64,000 nt of DNA from Adineta steineri. Its lineage: Eukaryota; Rotifera; Eurotatoria; Adinetida; Adinetidae. Under the pieces are notes generated by a model. The model saw only the letters and a list, made by a program, of their open reading frames with translations. It was not told the DNA's origin and ran no database searches. Shown in pieces: positions 38,901 to 47,909 of this stretch. The position numbers were made by a program, and so were the translations under genes. The stretch covers positions 186,001 through 250,000 of the forward strand of contig CAJNOI010000080.1 of NCBI GenBank assembly GCA_905250115.1, in the 5' to 3' direction. Each line of letters begins with the position of its first letter. Within the stretch, counting starts at the first letter, position 1.

Positions 38901-39475
38901 ACTGGTACCTGATCACTTAATTTACTACCAGTTACACTTGAATAAAGATTAGCTTTAGCACATTTTGGATTGAACATTTGTTGAGAGTCTTTCAGAGGAA
39001 GTCCTTGAATATCTTTAAGTGATGATAACATCTCTTTTTCTATGTCGAATCGATCCATCTGATACGAATGAAATGCATTTTCGATACGAAGACGAGCTTT
39101 GAAAACATTTGGATAGAATGTTGAGAGTGTTTGTTGTAATTCATCGATAATCTTTTCATCACCACTTAACGTGACAGAGCGAGGACTGTTAACAACGGCA
39201 ATACAAATAAGGTTTTCAATACCCTTGAGAAGTTTATTTTGTACTTCTTCTTCACTCATAGATACGGCTAACATACGACCACCCTGTCGTGTATTACGAT
39301 TTTGAAGACGCGATCGATGATAAACAATACAAACAGCTTCTTGCAAAGTAAGACGACCAGCAACAAAAGCAGCTGCCTGATCTCCGGCACTATGTGAGAC
39401 GATTGTCGAAGGATAAATATTCCACGAGACGAGTAAAGCAGCCAGTCCAACTTGAATAGCGAATAAAGCTGGTTG
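32909..39475 (-). CDS. Type I polyketide synthase / FAS-like megasynthase, 5' truncated by gap
   Basis: Multidomain enzyme that builds and reduces a polyketide or fatty chain on a carrier protein. The frame is open from the N gap at 39475 to the stop at 32911-32909, nearly 2,190 residues without an intron. Domains in order: acyltransferase (nucleophile motif SHSAGDQAAAFVAG; AVVNSPRSVTLSGD), dehydratase (HPLLG; catalytic His in YLKDHKIQDAIMFPAAAYLE; HPTVLDTFVQ), a methyltransferase-like fold that lacks the glycine-rich SAM motif (RILWFASGEQMDVLP) so probably inactive, enoylreductase (NFRDVLKARG; PGSDFVG; HAATGGAGQICIQYC), ketoreductase (GGFGGLGL; FSSIRNHLL; SSGYNAGNQFLDALA), carrier protein (SQGMDSLAALSLYNW, Ser attachment site) and a C-terminal thioesterase remnant. 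The ketosynthase must lie in the gap. Lack of introns and less AT-rich codons suggest lateral origin. Bdelloids are reported to carry such acquired biosynthetic genes. Confidence 0.92.
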   Translation of the reverse strand, partial: QPALFAIQVGLAALLVSWNIYPSTIVSHSAGDQAAAFVAGRLTLQEAVCIVYHRSRLQNRNTRQGGRMLAVSMSEEEVQNKLLKGIENLICIAVVNSPRSVTLSGDEKIIDELQQTLSTFYPNVFKARLRIENAFHSYQMDRFDIEKEMLSSLKDIQGLPLKDSQQMFNPKCAKANLYSSVTGSKLSDQVPVNAHYWWSNVRQCVRFHDAMVSIQQHDTPTVFLELSPHPVLATSIGECYQSTSSQPLILPTLKRKENEQITLLTTLAQLTTSSHVWQQYFQTRNISSMIDNEQLFDDFPLYTFDLSSCWYESKDSVMTRLANRIPIHPLLGVRQLTGQTSATWKSLLNVNLPQYAYLKDHKIQDAIMFPAAAYLELVTAAYHQLFLSSDNKQSSLVLKEIKFVKALTLNEHELTEVFTQIIIPVREWFVYSRPWTSAGSGCMRSSGMASVDVVDSFTDPQTLNQYSLREFTLHAHGHIEMDSVQQKLTTLLSTNPTYNTWSTTDTTSIYTHLSSRGYQYGPSFQNIQSLCGTTSTIITQIQSNLDAIIDHSCYHLLHPTVLDTFVQSPLVLLSGADTTFIPVSIHKFIATSKVNTYHSNVELHGKYNDTVCGLGQERTCTADVLVLPGGSTTINEPMFIFEGLTYQEVQGVQSGRWAVEKSIFDKLNAGVDLPNEDRCEKLDTIIKDYCMERIWIDSPIIKSVADLLPSLDQIRNGGIDVVSNQDLIDSIEPFNELAACYAQLSIKDLDMNLVDNQYHPLLNACNSLVATLHEQITSHSTQRRLRQLFDRFPRLKSLLTLLDTYGSRLKDVFTGQQNGLDVFLGNNETERALQDIKTIMSALKTEQIFHAICQHLHISNDQNSHGSLSDRRLRILWFASGEQMDVLPVLHLLLNLSRQTSLWIDLHYTDMDPVQLAQAEQLFETHLADQTHLNIIYDQATDLFNNEILEKIPVESFDIVFAANKLQESEDLTTSLINLRHLLVPNGLLLLLELTDVPLYFDLIFGLLEHWWLPSSNERALHNIHQWTTALKEIGGFEDVDTVMSHYESTLIIAHKTISHKILQTLDERQQQAWLIFAKNDPESLGHNIIPLLPCSNNRFLDISASTIDTIRFVLKTMMNNYKQLYIVFAWPFEQTCLNDNNELPFKEHEESICGAFIQLLQIIYAIAPNFLPFIFVITRHAQLNTGSDCNIIQSPLIGLVRSLMVEYEQHRLKLIDLQAPPTMINESALVYALVQYMITSRYTKNINEIVLRFDTNEKKVKHITWNYEMLQTHDEKEDQSKLKQICIIPQQDANQQPFRLRVPPSRFVTELTWIPDKRAQELLPGMVEVQIHCVGINFRDVLKARGLYPHTRKFAQLDEDQPHMNRDTEPGSDFVGTIIRACPNVTFQPGDRVVGISLRGVFHSHVIVDSTQVVRIPSECSLTDEQLSVMPVICLTVIYSLKYRVHLRPGQTVLIHAATGGAGQICIQYCQWIGARVLATAGTEEKRQFLREYCGVEYVFNSRDASFVSGVRSILPHGVDVVINSLSGILLQESIKLLADHGHFVEWGKRDVFDKSPLSMFDFRSDCSFHVIDLVSLSNKHPNICTAMLQEMIELLIQGKLKAIEPTVVYEPSQVIDAFMRSNSGQAMGKAVVRLTNSNESLCLNSVHYNDIMFPSNVCQQGTILISGGFGGLGLTMSRWMIEKRGVKRIILMSRRTLAELEQSSNPQYEDWLRLKQTINEYHAHADVVQADVTNFDQVHDLIKKLSHTSYPVRGIIHSAVVAEDRTLAKMTQEYLTHVLAAKVRGAWILHQVTQLTHAPLHFFLMFSSIRNHLLEVASSGYNAGNQFLDALAHHRMTQLNLPALSVSLPAVSGAGMFHRQRDMLSTLQSTHGFEVLPPIAVFELIERFHANQRTCPCPVIFAVNWQTLYERRHKLPLFQLNKIVEARYTIMKLTNMSTTSTGLNSTTSSNLNRKETIIERIQTAVARLLGAADIDRILVDRSLVSQGMDSLAALSLYNWLGQETSVYIPLVDLLQGYSIETIATVVHNKLNERHQIVSSTTKEENMDTGLIEENEIKLSHNSNYTGIENIICLQDPQQCNRCVFFCITTQSPTNTDSLNKLFIDKISEQQNQTKSVVVYAIKIPSTASTSTHARDMILQMRRIQPRGPYQLVAARNKQEEIIAHEMIRQLKDHLMIIDTQLLLLDS

Positions 39476-39575
39476 NNNNNNNNNNNNNNNNNNNNNNNNN
39501 NNNNNNNNNNNNNNNNNNNNNNNNNNNNNNNNNNNNNNNNNNNNNNNNNNNNNNNNNNNNNNNNNNNNNNNNNNN
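39476..39575. other. Assembly gap (100 N)
   Basis: Exactly 100 undetermined bases, the conventional placeholder for a gap of unknown size. The missing parts of the flanking genes (ketosynthase; T1 domain and S1 of the channel) would need well over 2 kb, so the true gap is larger or the join is wrong. Confidence 0.98.
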
Positions 39576-40739
39576 TTACCTAAATATCATCGAGCTACAA
39601 ATGATCAATGTCAAAATGAAGCTGATGGTTTATTAATAAATACAAATATAACATTAAGAGATCATCGTTGTCCAAATATATTCAGTTCACCATTTTATAT
39701 TATTCAAGCAATTTGTATTGCTTTTTTTACATTGGAATTTCTTCTTCGTCTTGTAACTTGTCCATCATATTTTAAATTTATAAAATCAATTTTAAATTGG
39801 ATTGATTTACTTGCTATAGGTATATATTTATTTATTTATTTATTTTCCTATATTTCTTTTTTGCTTTTTTAGTACCATTTTTTATTCGACTCACAATAAT
39901 TCTTATTCGAGCTCATTATGAAACCGATTCAAATGTTTATCTTATTTTACGTCTTCTTCGTATTATACGTTTTATACGTATATTTAAACTTTATCGTATA
40001 TTTAAAAGTATTCAATCATTACGTGTACTTGCTAGTACATTGAAAGAATCATTGGCTGATTTTATTATCATACTTACATTTCTTTCACTTAGCGGATTTC
40101 TATTTGGTGCGGCATTTTATTTTACTGAAAATTCAATGAACGAAAATATGTTTGATTCAATACCAACAGCAACTTACTATGGTATTATGACAATTACAGC
40201 TGTTGGGTAAAATATATTGTTAATTTAAGAAAATTAAAAAGAAACATTTTTTTGTTTATAGATATGGTGATTTATCACCAGTGACACCATTAGGACGAGT
40301 ATTAGCGTCTTTATGTGCTATTTTTGGTATTTCAGTTGTATCTATGCTTGTTTCCGTACTTGCCGAAAGATATCAACGAGTTTATACACGAAAACTTTTT
40401 CTTAATGAAAAATATTCTGATGATCCTGTTTTCGAAGATGATGAAGAAACTGATTCTACATTATCACTATCAAATGATGATGATTTATTTCAAAGTCAAA
40501 CATCCGTTACACCACAAATGAAATCGATTTCAAAAACTATCGAACTAGCTGAAGATGATGAAACAAATAAAGTAAAATCATTGGGAAATTCAACAGAAAA
40601 AATTCAATTTGTTATTGGTTTTATATTAGATGATTCAAAGAAAAGAGAAGATTTAATCATGACTGAAATGATTAAAGAAATTCTTGATGTTAAATTTGGA
40701 AAACAATATTTAATTACTAGAACAGATGTTTCATTATAA
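39576..40739 (+). CDS. Voltage-gated K+ channel, Shaker-like (Kv paralogue 3), 5' truncated
   Basis: Begins at the gap in the S1-S2 loop (LPKYHRATNDQCQNEADG). It then shows S2 FYIIQAICIAFFTLEFLLRL, S3 KSILNWIDLLAI, S4 with a full set of charges (R-LL-R-II-R-FI-R-IF-K-LY-R-IF-K), the pore and filter TITAVGYGDLSP with Ala in place of Thr, and S6 MLVSVLAERYQRVYTRK, without PVP. The tail is acidic and includes KIQFVIGFILDD before the stop at 40737-40739. The introns fall after LLAI (about 39821) and inside the filter (40207-40261), as in paralogue 2, its closer relative (both read IRIFKLYRIF or MRIFKLYRIF in S4). The T1 domain and S1 are missing with the gap, so whether the gene is functional cannot be told. 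Confidence 0.9.
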
Positions 40740-41581
40740 TTTTTTTTATTATTAACGGAATATTGTATTTGCTATTTTAAATAATATTAAAATATGATAA
40801 ATTTTCTCTTATGACTATATATTTACTACTAACTGACAGTGACATCTAAATTTCGATTATATTTTTATTCTTGTAAGTTTTAAAAAATCGAAAAAATTTT
40901 AAAGATTTTGATTAATAATAAGAAGAAAATTGAAGAGTATATTATTCTAACGTTTTTATTTCATATGAACAATCACACGAAACATGAAGGTTTCTGCATA
41001 TCGCATTGGTTATTTGTATTTTATCAAGATCCACTATTCTATGGACTTGCACTTAACTTGACTTCACGATAGTACTGAGAGGTTCGCTTGTTTTTCAATC
41101 GATAGAAACGTACTATACTCTGCATAATTGTTTTTTTTCTCGATAGAACATGTTGTTCTTGATATACTATTTCGTCATTGTCCTAGAGATTCTATCAGGT
41201 CCTTTTTAAATTACTTCTAGTGTAATCGATCGATAAAACCTTGAATTTTGATTATTTATGATAAACAGTATGCTTAAAAGTTTAACTGATGATTGTGAAT
41301 AAATAAATCTATTCAATGGAATTATTTAGTAATTTTATTCGTATTGAAAATATTTTCGAAATGTTATTCATGATATATGTTACAGACAATAGAAGTATTA
41401 AATATAAACAGAGAAATATCATTAAATAAATCTAATATTTAAATTAGTAAAGAAAATAACAATAATATTAGATTTATTTGATAACATAAGAATTACTTTG
41501 TTTTTATTTTTGTTATTATTTATTTATTTTGTTATGTTTATTATAGATTAATCGTCATCTTCATTTGTTAACTAATTAATT
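40740..41581. other. Intergenic region before the nucleolin-like gene
   Basis: AT-rich and gene-free. A TTATTATAG acceptor-like sequence occurs near 41547, about 35 bp before the ATG of the next gene, compatible with a 5' UTR splice. Confidence 0.4.
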
Positions 41582-44500
41582 ATGGGTTTTGGACAAAATT
41601 CACGAGGTGGCGGCGGTGGCAGTCGAGGTCGTGGTGGTGGTGGTTTCAGAGGTGGTCGAGGCGGCAGCGGTGACAGAGGTAAGATCAGTTGATTGTTATT
41701 AGAAATAAAAATAAGATTTATTTTTTATAGGCCGTGGAGGATTCAGAGGAGGACGAGGCGGCAGCGGTGACAGAGGTAAGATCAGATTATTGTTGTTAGA
41801 AATAAACATGCAATTCATTTTTTATAGGCCGTGGAGGATTCGGAGGTCGCGGTGGCGGTCGTGGCCGTGGCGGATTTGGAGATCGCGATGGTGGTGGTCG
41901 AGGCGGCGGTCGGGGATTTGGAGATCGCGATGGTAGCCGCGGTGGTGGTCGAGGTGGCGGTCGTGGATTTGGAGATCGCGATGGCAGTCGCGGCGGTGGT
42001 AGAGGATTCGGAGGCCGCGGCGGTAGCCGAGGTGGTGGTCGACCATTTGAAGGCAGTAAGAGTTCATTCTTTATTATATAGACTTTTTTTTAATAGTATC
42101 TTAATTATTTAGAACGCGAATTTATGACTGACGCCGTTTATGTCGGATCAGTACCTACTGATATGCAAGAAAATGATTTCAAAAAACTTTTTCCAAAAGC
42201 CACAAAAGTTCATGTCTCACCAGCTGAAGGAACTCGACCTGGGTTTGTTCTTATTTTAAATTTGTATTCTATTAATAATAATTATCTATATATAGTCATG
42301 CTTTTATTACTTTTGCTGATGATGCTTCAGCAGCCGCTGCTGTTAAACAAGGTGCTACATTCAAAAATACTCAACTTAAAGTAGCATTTCAAAATAAACG
42401 TGCTGAACCACAAAAACGATCGGTTGATGGTGGTGATAAATCTGGTTAGTATTTTTTCTTTATTCCTAAGAAAAGATTTCTTTTTTACCAATTCTTTCTT
42501 TTATTTAGGCCCCAAAGCTAAAAAACTCAAAGGTGATGCAAATGGTGGTAAGAAAGCAGCTGGTTCCGATGATGACGAAGATGAAGATGATGATGATGAA
42601 TCAGTAAGTTTTAAAAATAATTTAAAGATAGTTTAAATAATTGATAAACTTGAAATTAATTTAGATGGATTTTGAAGGAGATGATGATGAAGAAGGTGGT
42701 GACGATGATGATGAAGAAGATGATGATGATGATGACGATGAAGGTGATTCGGATGATGAAGAAGATGAAAAAAGTATTAAAAAAACTGTTGCAAAAATGG
42801 TAGCTGGTGGAAAATCAGTAAGTGTCAAAGTATTATTATTATTATTATCAAGAAATATGAACTGATTTTATTCATAGGATAAAGCAGCTGGAAAAAAAGT
42901 TGCAGCAGCAGATGATGATGAAGATGATGATGTAAATAAAGAGTTTTTGTGCTGTACAATATATATTAATTTTTCATTTCATAGGATGACGATGATGATG
43001 AAGAGGATGAAGAAGAAGTACCAAAAAAATCTCAAAAAACTCCTCCAGCATCAGCTAAACAACCAGCACCAACTGCTGCTCAAAATAAAAATAAAGGCAA
43101 AGAATTAACAAAACCAACTGTCATCGATAATTCACTTCAAAAAAAGAACAAAGCTTCAGATCAAACTGTCTCAAAAAAGTCAACACCAGCCGAAGTTCAA
43201 AAGCGTTCAGTCGATAATGGTGACAAATCAGGTTAGTTACTTTTATCATATTTCATATAAAAAACTAAACGAATGATTTCTTTTTCCAGGTCCACAATCG
43301 AAAAAACTTAAAAATGAACCTGTAGTCAGTGCTAAAAATGGTTTGAAAGGAAAAGGAAAACCAGTCGAAGATGATGATGAAGATGATGATGACGACGAAG
43401 ACGATAGCGATGATGAAGAAGTAAGAGTTTTGTACGATAGAAAAATTCAAATCATCTATTTAATTACTTTTTAGCTCGACTTCGACGAAGATGATAGTGA
43501 TGATGAAGATGATGACGATGAAGAAGATGATGATACACCTAAAAAACCAGCTGGCAAATCACCTGCAGTTGGAAAACAAGTATGTTCATTTAATATATAT
43601 TGTTTCGCAAGTAAAACTTTTTATATTTATAGGCTAAATCTGCTGCTAAACCATCACTTGCTGATGATGATGAATCTGTAAGTATAATTATATAGTTTCT
43701 GATTTTATCATAATTATAATTCGTTATTTAGGATGATGATGATGAAGATGATGATGACGAAGATGTAAGTTATCATAATATCTAAATCTTTTCTTTTTAT
43801 TAAAAACTAAATTTTTCTTTAGGATGATGAAGACGATGAAGAATCTGCACCTCCAGCAAAACCACTCAAATCTGCATTAAAACAAGCACCAACACCAGCT
43901 AAACAAAAATCTCCAGCAACACCAGCACCTTCAAAACAAAAACCAGCAACGCCTCCTGCAAAATCTGAAACTAAACCAGCAACACCAGCTGCTGATAAAC
44001 CACTTGATAAAAAACAATTGTTTATTAACTCAATAAAAGAAAGCGTTAGTGTATCTGATATGAAAGCACTTTATCCAAAAGCTAAAACCGTTAAAATGCA
44101 AAAACGTAAAGTTGGTCCAAATTCACATATTCAGTATGTTTTCTTCATATAAATATATATGTTTTCTTCAAAAAGATTATTTTCTCTTTTGTTTAGATTT
44201 GCTTTCGTAACATTTGAAAATGAATCTGAAGCTGCAAACGCATTCAAAGCTCATACACAAATTGGTGGTGAAAAAGTAAATATCTCATATGCATTTGCTC
44301 AAAAAAATCCACAACAACAACCAAAACAAGGAGATACAAGTAATGTATCAGATAAAAAACCAGAACAAAAAAAAAACGATAATAAAGAAAAAAAACAAAC
44401 ACCACCACCAGCTAAAAAAGAAAAAGTCAAATCTGGTATGTAGAAAATTCAAATGTATTATTAAGTTTTATTTTTTTGATTATTTAGAAAAACAACTTTC

Positions 44501-44765
44501 AACAAATTCAATTTATGTTGGTCAATTACCGGAACATGTAACTGAAGATGATATTAAAAAACTTTTTCCAAAAGCAAATAAAATTGAATTATTTCCCACA
44601 AAAGCAAAAAATAAAGGTGTTCGACCTGGTTTTGCTTTTCTTACGTTTCCTGATGATAATTCAGCAGCTGCTGCTATTAAACTTGGAGCATCATTAACAT
44701 TAAAAGATACACAATTAAAAGTTAATTATCAAACAAAAAAACCAACACCAATAACAGCTGAATAA
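41582..44765 (+). CDS. Nucleolin-like RNA-binding protein with N-terminal GAR domain
   Basis: Probable nucleolar RNA-binding protein involved in ribosome biogenesis or rRNA chromatin. The ATG at 41582 opens a glycine-arginine rich domain (FGQNSRGGGGGSRGRGGGG... with GFGDRD repeats) spread over three exons. RRM1 follows (DAVYVGSVPTDMQENDFKKL), then a series of acidic Asp/Glu runs over several exons alternating with Lys-rich linkers, RRM2 (KQLFINSIKESVSVSDMKAL; FAFVTFENESEAANAFKAH) and RRM3 (NSIYVGQLPEHVTEDDIKKL; GFAFLTFPDDNSAAAAIK), stopping at 44763-44765. There are about fourteen exons, some under 40 bp. Animal nucleolin has acidic stretches first, RRMs next and GAR last, so here the GAR end has moved to the front. 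Parts of the gene are internally duplicated. It could also be a fibrillarin-type or other GAR/RRM protein. Confidence 0.82.
41654..41850 (+). repeat. 97 bp tandem exon-intron duplication in the GAR region
   Basis: The block from the end of one GAR exon through its donor GGTAAGATCAG, the intron and the next acceptor recurs with a 97 bp period. GCGGCAGCGG is at 41661 and 41758, and GCCGTGGAGGATTC at 41731 and 41828. Coding and intronic parts are both nearly identical, so the duplication is recent. Confidence 0.8.
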
Positions 44766-45277
44766 AAATAAAAACGAACTTTTCATTTTTGTTTTTCTCT
44801 GTTTTTTTGTGTATTGAATGTTTTTCTTTTGTTATTGTTAAAAATTCTACATGATGTTATCCGTTGATTTTTATCTTCAATTTATGAAGATAGATACGCA
44901 TGTAGACATGAACTTTTTTGTTTTTTGTTCATTCAACTATATTCGTTGTTTTTTTATTATCTTCTGTTGAAGATATATGATTCATAACGATACATTAAAA
45001 AAAAAGAATTTTGAAATTAACCATTAATTTATCATAGTTTTTAATCAAGGGTACAGAAAGCGAAATTTCATTCACTTCAAAATTGTCTGAATTTCGTAAT
45101 GACACGTCATGAAATTTGAATCTATTTTTGTTTATTAGATAAATTTGTCTTCAGAAAATATCGAGATATGATAACCAAGAGAAAGAAAACAAAAAGAGAA
45201 GAAAAATATGTATATAAAATAAAGTCATCTGACCAAATGAGAACGAAAAGAATAAGTCAACATTATTTCGATCGATC
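44766..45277. other. Convergent 3' intergenic region
   Basis: About 510 bases between two convergent genes. No gene seen. Confidence 0.5.
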
Positions 45278-47036
45278 TTAACTTTGTCCGAACCAATTTG
45301 TTCCTGTTGATGAAGTACTTTTAACTTGTGGTCGTTTCAATGCAAATGATGTTGTTGATCTCATATTTGTTGATTCAATAGGTTTAAACGCTGAAATATT
45401 TGTATCAATAGGAGTTGTTCGTGACGGAAGAAGATGATTTAAAAATGGTAATGAAGGATGATATGATGTTGTTTGTGATAGTTCACCTTTTGATTGTTGT
45501 AATAATGTTAAATCTGTATTTATATTATTTTGATTATTAAATGAAAATGATGGAGGAAAAAAATTAAAATCATCATTATCATTAGTTGTAACTGTTCGTA
45601 ATAGATTTACTGGTTCAAATAAAGATTGAGCAAATGGTGATCGACCATCTAAATAAATGAAGAAATAAAAATATGATTTTATAAAGATAAAAATACCGTT
45701 TTCTATTTGTTTGGATAAATGATTAAACGGTGTTGAATGTCGATCTAAAATAATTCAATAAATTATTTCAGATACATAAAATATATCATACTTCGATCAA
45801 GAAGATTATTGAATGATGAAATTGGTGGTTCACGAATTGGTTGAAAATCTAAATTAATTTTCTTAGAGAACTATTTTATTCAAATTACAATTTTTACATT
45901 TTTCTCGATCTTTAGTAGTTGTACTTATAGGTGATGGAGGTAAAATAATTGATTCTTGTGAAATTCGATTATTTAATGGTGGTGGTGGTTGTGGTACTGA
46001 TAAAATCGATGAATTATTCGTAGGAGTTGAATATGATTGAGTATCATTTTCATGTTCATCATCATCTTGTTCAACAATACAATCATAAATACGTTGTGCA
46101 AGTGATTCTTCAATTTCTAAAAGCATATCAACATTTGGTTTATCATTCATTTCAATGGATATTTCGTGTAAAAAATCATTAATCAATGGCCAATATTCAT
46201 TTGATATATTAATCGATGGATTATCATGAAGAATTATTTCTGATTCCGTATTTATTGTTATTGATGGTGATGAAAGTCGATTTTGTTCGACTGGATATGT
46301 AAAATTTGTAATAGATTCACCTTGTCGTATAGATTCATCTATTGTCGGTGGTAATATAGATTTTGGTGATATTGGTGGTGCTATCGATTCTTGTACAGGT
46401 TTTTGTCGATGTTGTGAAGTTGCATGAAAAAGTTCATTCAAAGAAAGACGTGGTACTTGTGATGTTTTATTTAAAGAATGATGACAATCTCCTCCATGTC
46501 GATTAGATGATATAAGACATGTACATCGAGTATCTTGATCAGTTCGAACTGGTTTTATAGTAGATGGAGGATCATGAAATTCAAAACGAGCTCTTCCACC
46601 ATCTAAACAAAAGAACTTGTATATATATAGATGAAAAATTCGATTTTTTTAACTAACCATGTTTTTGTACATTTGTTATTGTTTCACCATTTTTATGTTG
46701 ACGTTGAAAACGTTTCATAAATCGACTTGTATGTGATACACGTTGTTTTGATGTATCACCTGATGGTTTTCGTCCAGTAGAAAATTTTCGTTTAATCATA
46801 ACCTGCTGATTAGAATTAATATTATTATTATTATTAGATTTAGGTGTTATATATGTCTCATTTTGTTGTTGTTGTCGATGTGTATGAGTGATTTGTATTG
46901 ATGTATTGATAGGACGTGATAGTGATGGATAATTAGTTGATTTAACAACTGATTTATGTTGTTCATCGAGATAACGCTTAAATAATGTCGAATTAGCTCG
47001 ATCAACATTTGGTAAAGATGAACGTGAACTATCCAT
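45278..47036 (-). CDS. Unrecognised proline/serine-rich protein
   Basis: I do not recognise the family. The ATG at 47036 gives MDSSRSSLPNVDRANSTLFK, a basic N-terminal region (MIKRKFSTGRKPSG; HTSRFMKRFQRQHK), then a middle exon with EYWPLINDFLHEISIEMND and NVDMLLEIEESLAQRIYDCI, the only part that looks folded and helical. Asp/Glu-rich and proline-rich segments follow (SVPQPPPPLNN; IILPPSPIS). Small exons follow through splice sites near 45902/45850 and 45790-45660, and the end is SSTGTNWFGQS with the stop at 45280-45278. Most of the protein looks disordered. An acceptor-like TTTTATTTTAG ends one base before the ATG. The reading frame is consistent across exons, so the gene is probably real. 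A scaffold or regulatory role is only a guess from composition. Confidence 0.6.
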
Positions 47037-47528
47037 TCTAAAATAAAAGTTTGTTTTCTATTATTGATTGAACAATTGATACAAGATTGTGTGCTTATAA
47101 GGAATCAGTTACTAATGGATTGTTTTCTTGATTATTTTTATACAATATTTCAGATTATTATATCAACTATAGGAAAAGTCCGAGTTCATAGTAGTTTATA
47201 ATTCAAACTGCAAGAAAAGTTGATCTAGATTCGGAAGTGATACGCTTGTGATTAATGAGCGATATGCTCAGAACACTGGAATCTTGTAGATCTTCATATA
47301 ATGTTAACTTTCAAAAACCTGTTCAATGCATTATGAACTTTTCTTTTCAACGATAAGTTCGTAGTCTGCCATCTGTTTCTATTAAAAATTCATCAAAACA
47401 ATCTCAAATATTTCTTTCTTATTTCATACGAATAAAAGACAAGATATAGTGTAAACATATACAATCATCAATCGAATTTTTTTTCTTTTAACAACAAGAA
47501 AGACAAAAATATAAACAGAATAGAAATA
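47037..47528. other. Spacer between two minus-strand genes
   Basis: About 490 bp. It contains the start-proximal acceptor of the proline-rich gene (TAG at 47040-47038). Otherwise no feature seen. Confidence 0.45.
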
Positions 47529-47909
47529 TTAAACAGTCATTGGTACAGCTGATTGATTATCATTCATTGTCAAGATTTCTTCAGATTTAATTTCTGGTTC
47601 ATCTTTAGTTTCAACTAAATTTAAACTCATTAATCTTTCTACTTCTTGTGGTGCTGCTGCAGCTTCACGATTTGTATGAATACGTTGTGAAACAGCATCC
47701 AAATCTGATGAAAAACGTTGAAGTGCATCACGAAGACGTTTTAATTCTGATGAATCAATAGCAAGTTTTTGTGATGATGATGTTGATGATGAATTTGATA
47801 AACGATTCGATGAATTTGGATCAACTAATTCCATTGTTAATTCAGCTATACGTTTAAAAGAACTACCAGTCTCAAGAAGAATATCTGCTGCTTTCGATGA
47901 CATTGACAT
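47529..47909 (-). CDS. BAP18-like chromatin complex subunit (C17orf49 homologue)
   Basis: BAP18 is a small subunit of MLL1/WDR5 and NURF chromatin complexes. This 126-residue protein starts MSMSSKAADILLETGSSFKR and continues IAELTMELVDP, a close counterpart of the human start (a small-residue/Phe helix followed by LGELTMQL). After a serine-rich insert comes SSELKRLRDALQRFSSDLDA, VSQRIHTN, which corresponds to the SANT-like helices of BAP18, and then an acidic tail with KSEE. It is a single exon. I chose the ATG at 47909 over the upstream in-frame ATG at 47960 because homology begins there and the upstream extension is hydrophobic and intron-like. It is divergent from PSMD7, with 205 bp between the starts. 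Confidence 0.7.
   Translation of the reverse strand: MSMSSKAADILLETGSSFKRIAELTMELVDPNSSNRLSNSSSTSSSQKLAIDSSELKRLRDALQRFSSDLDAVSQRIHTNREAAAAPQEVERLMSLNLVETKDEPEIKSEEILTMNDNQSAVPMTV

Noticed and set aside
41822-42067. Minus-strand open frame rich in His, Asp and Arg
   Set aside because: Antisense shadow of the glycine-arginine rich exon.
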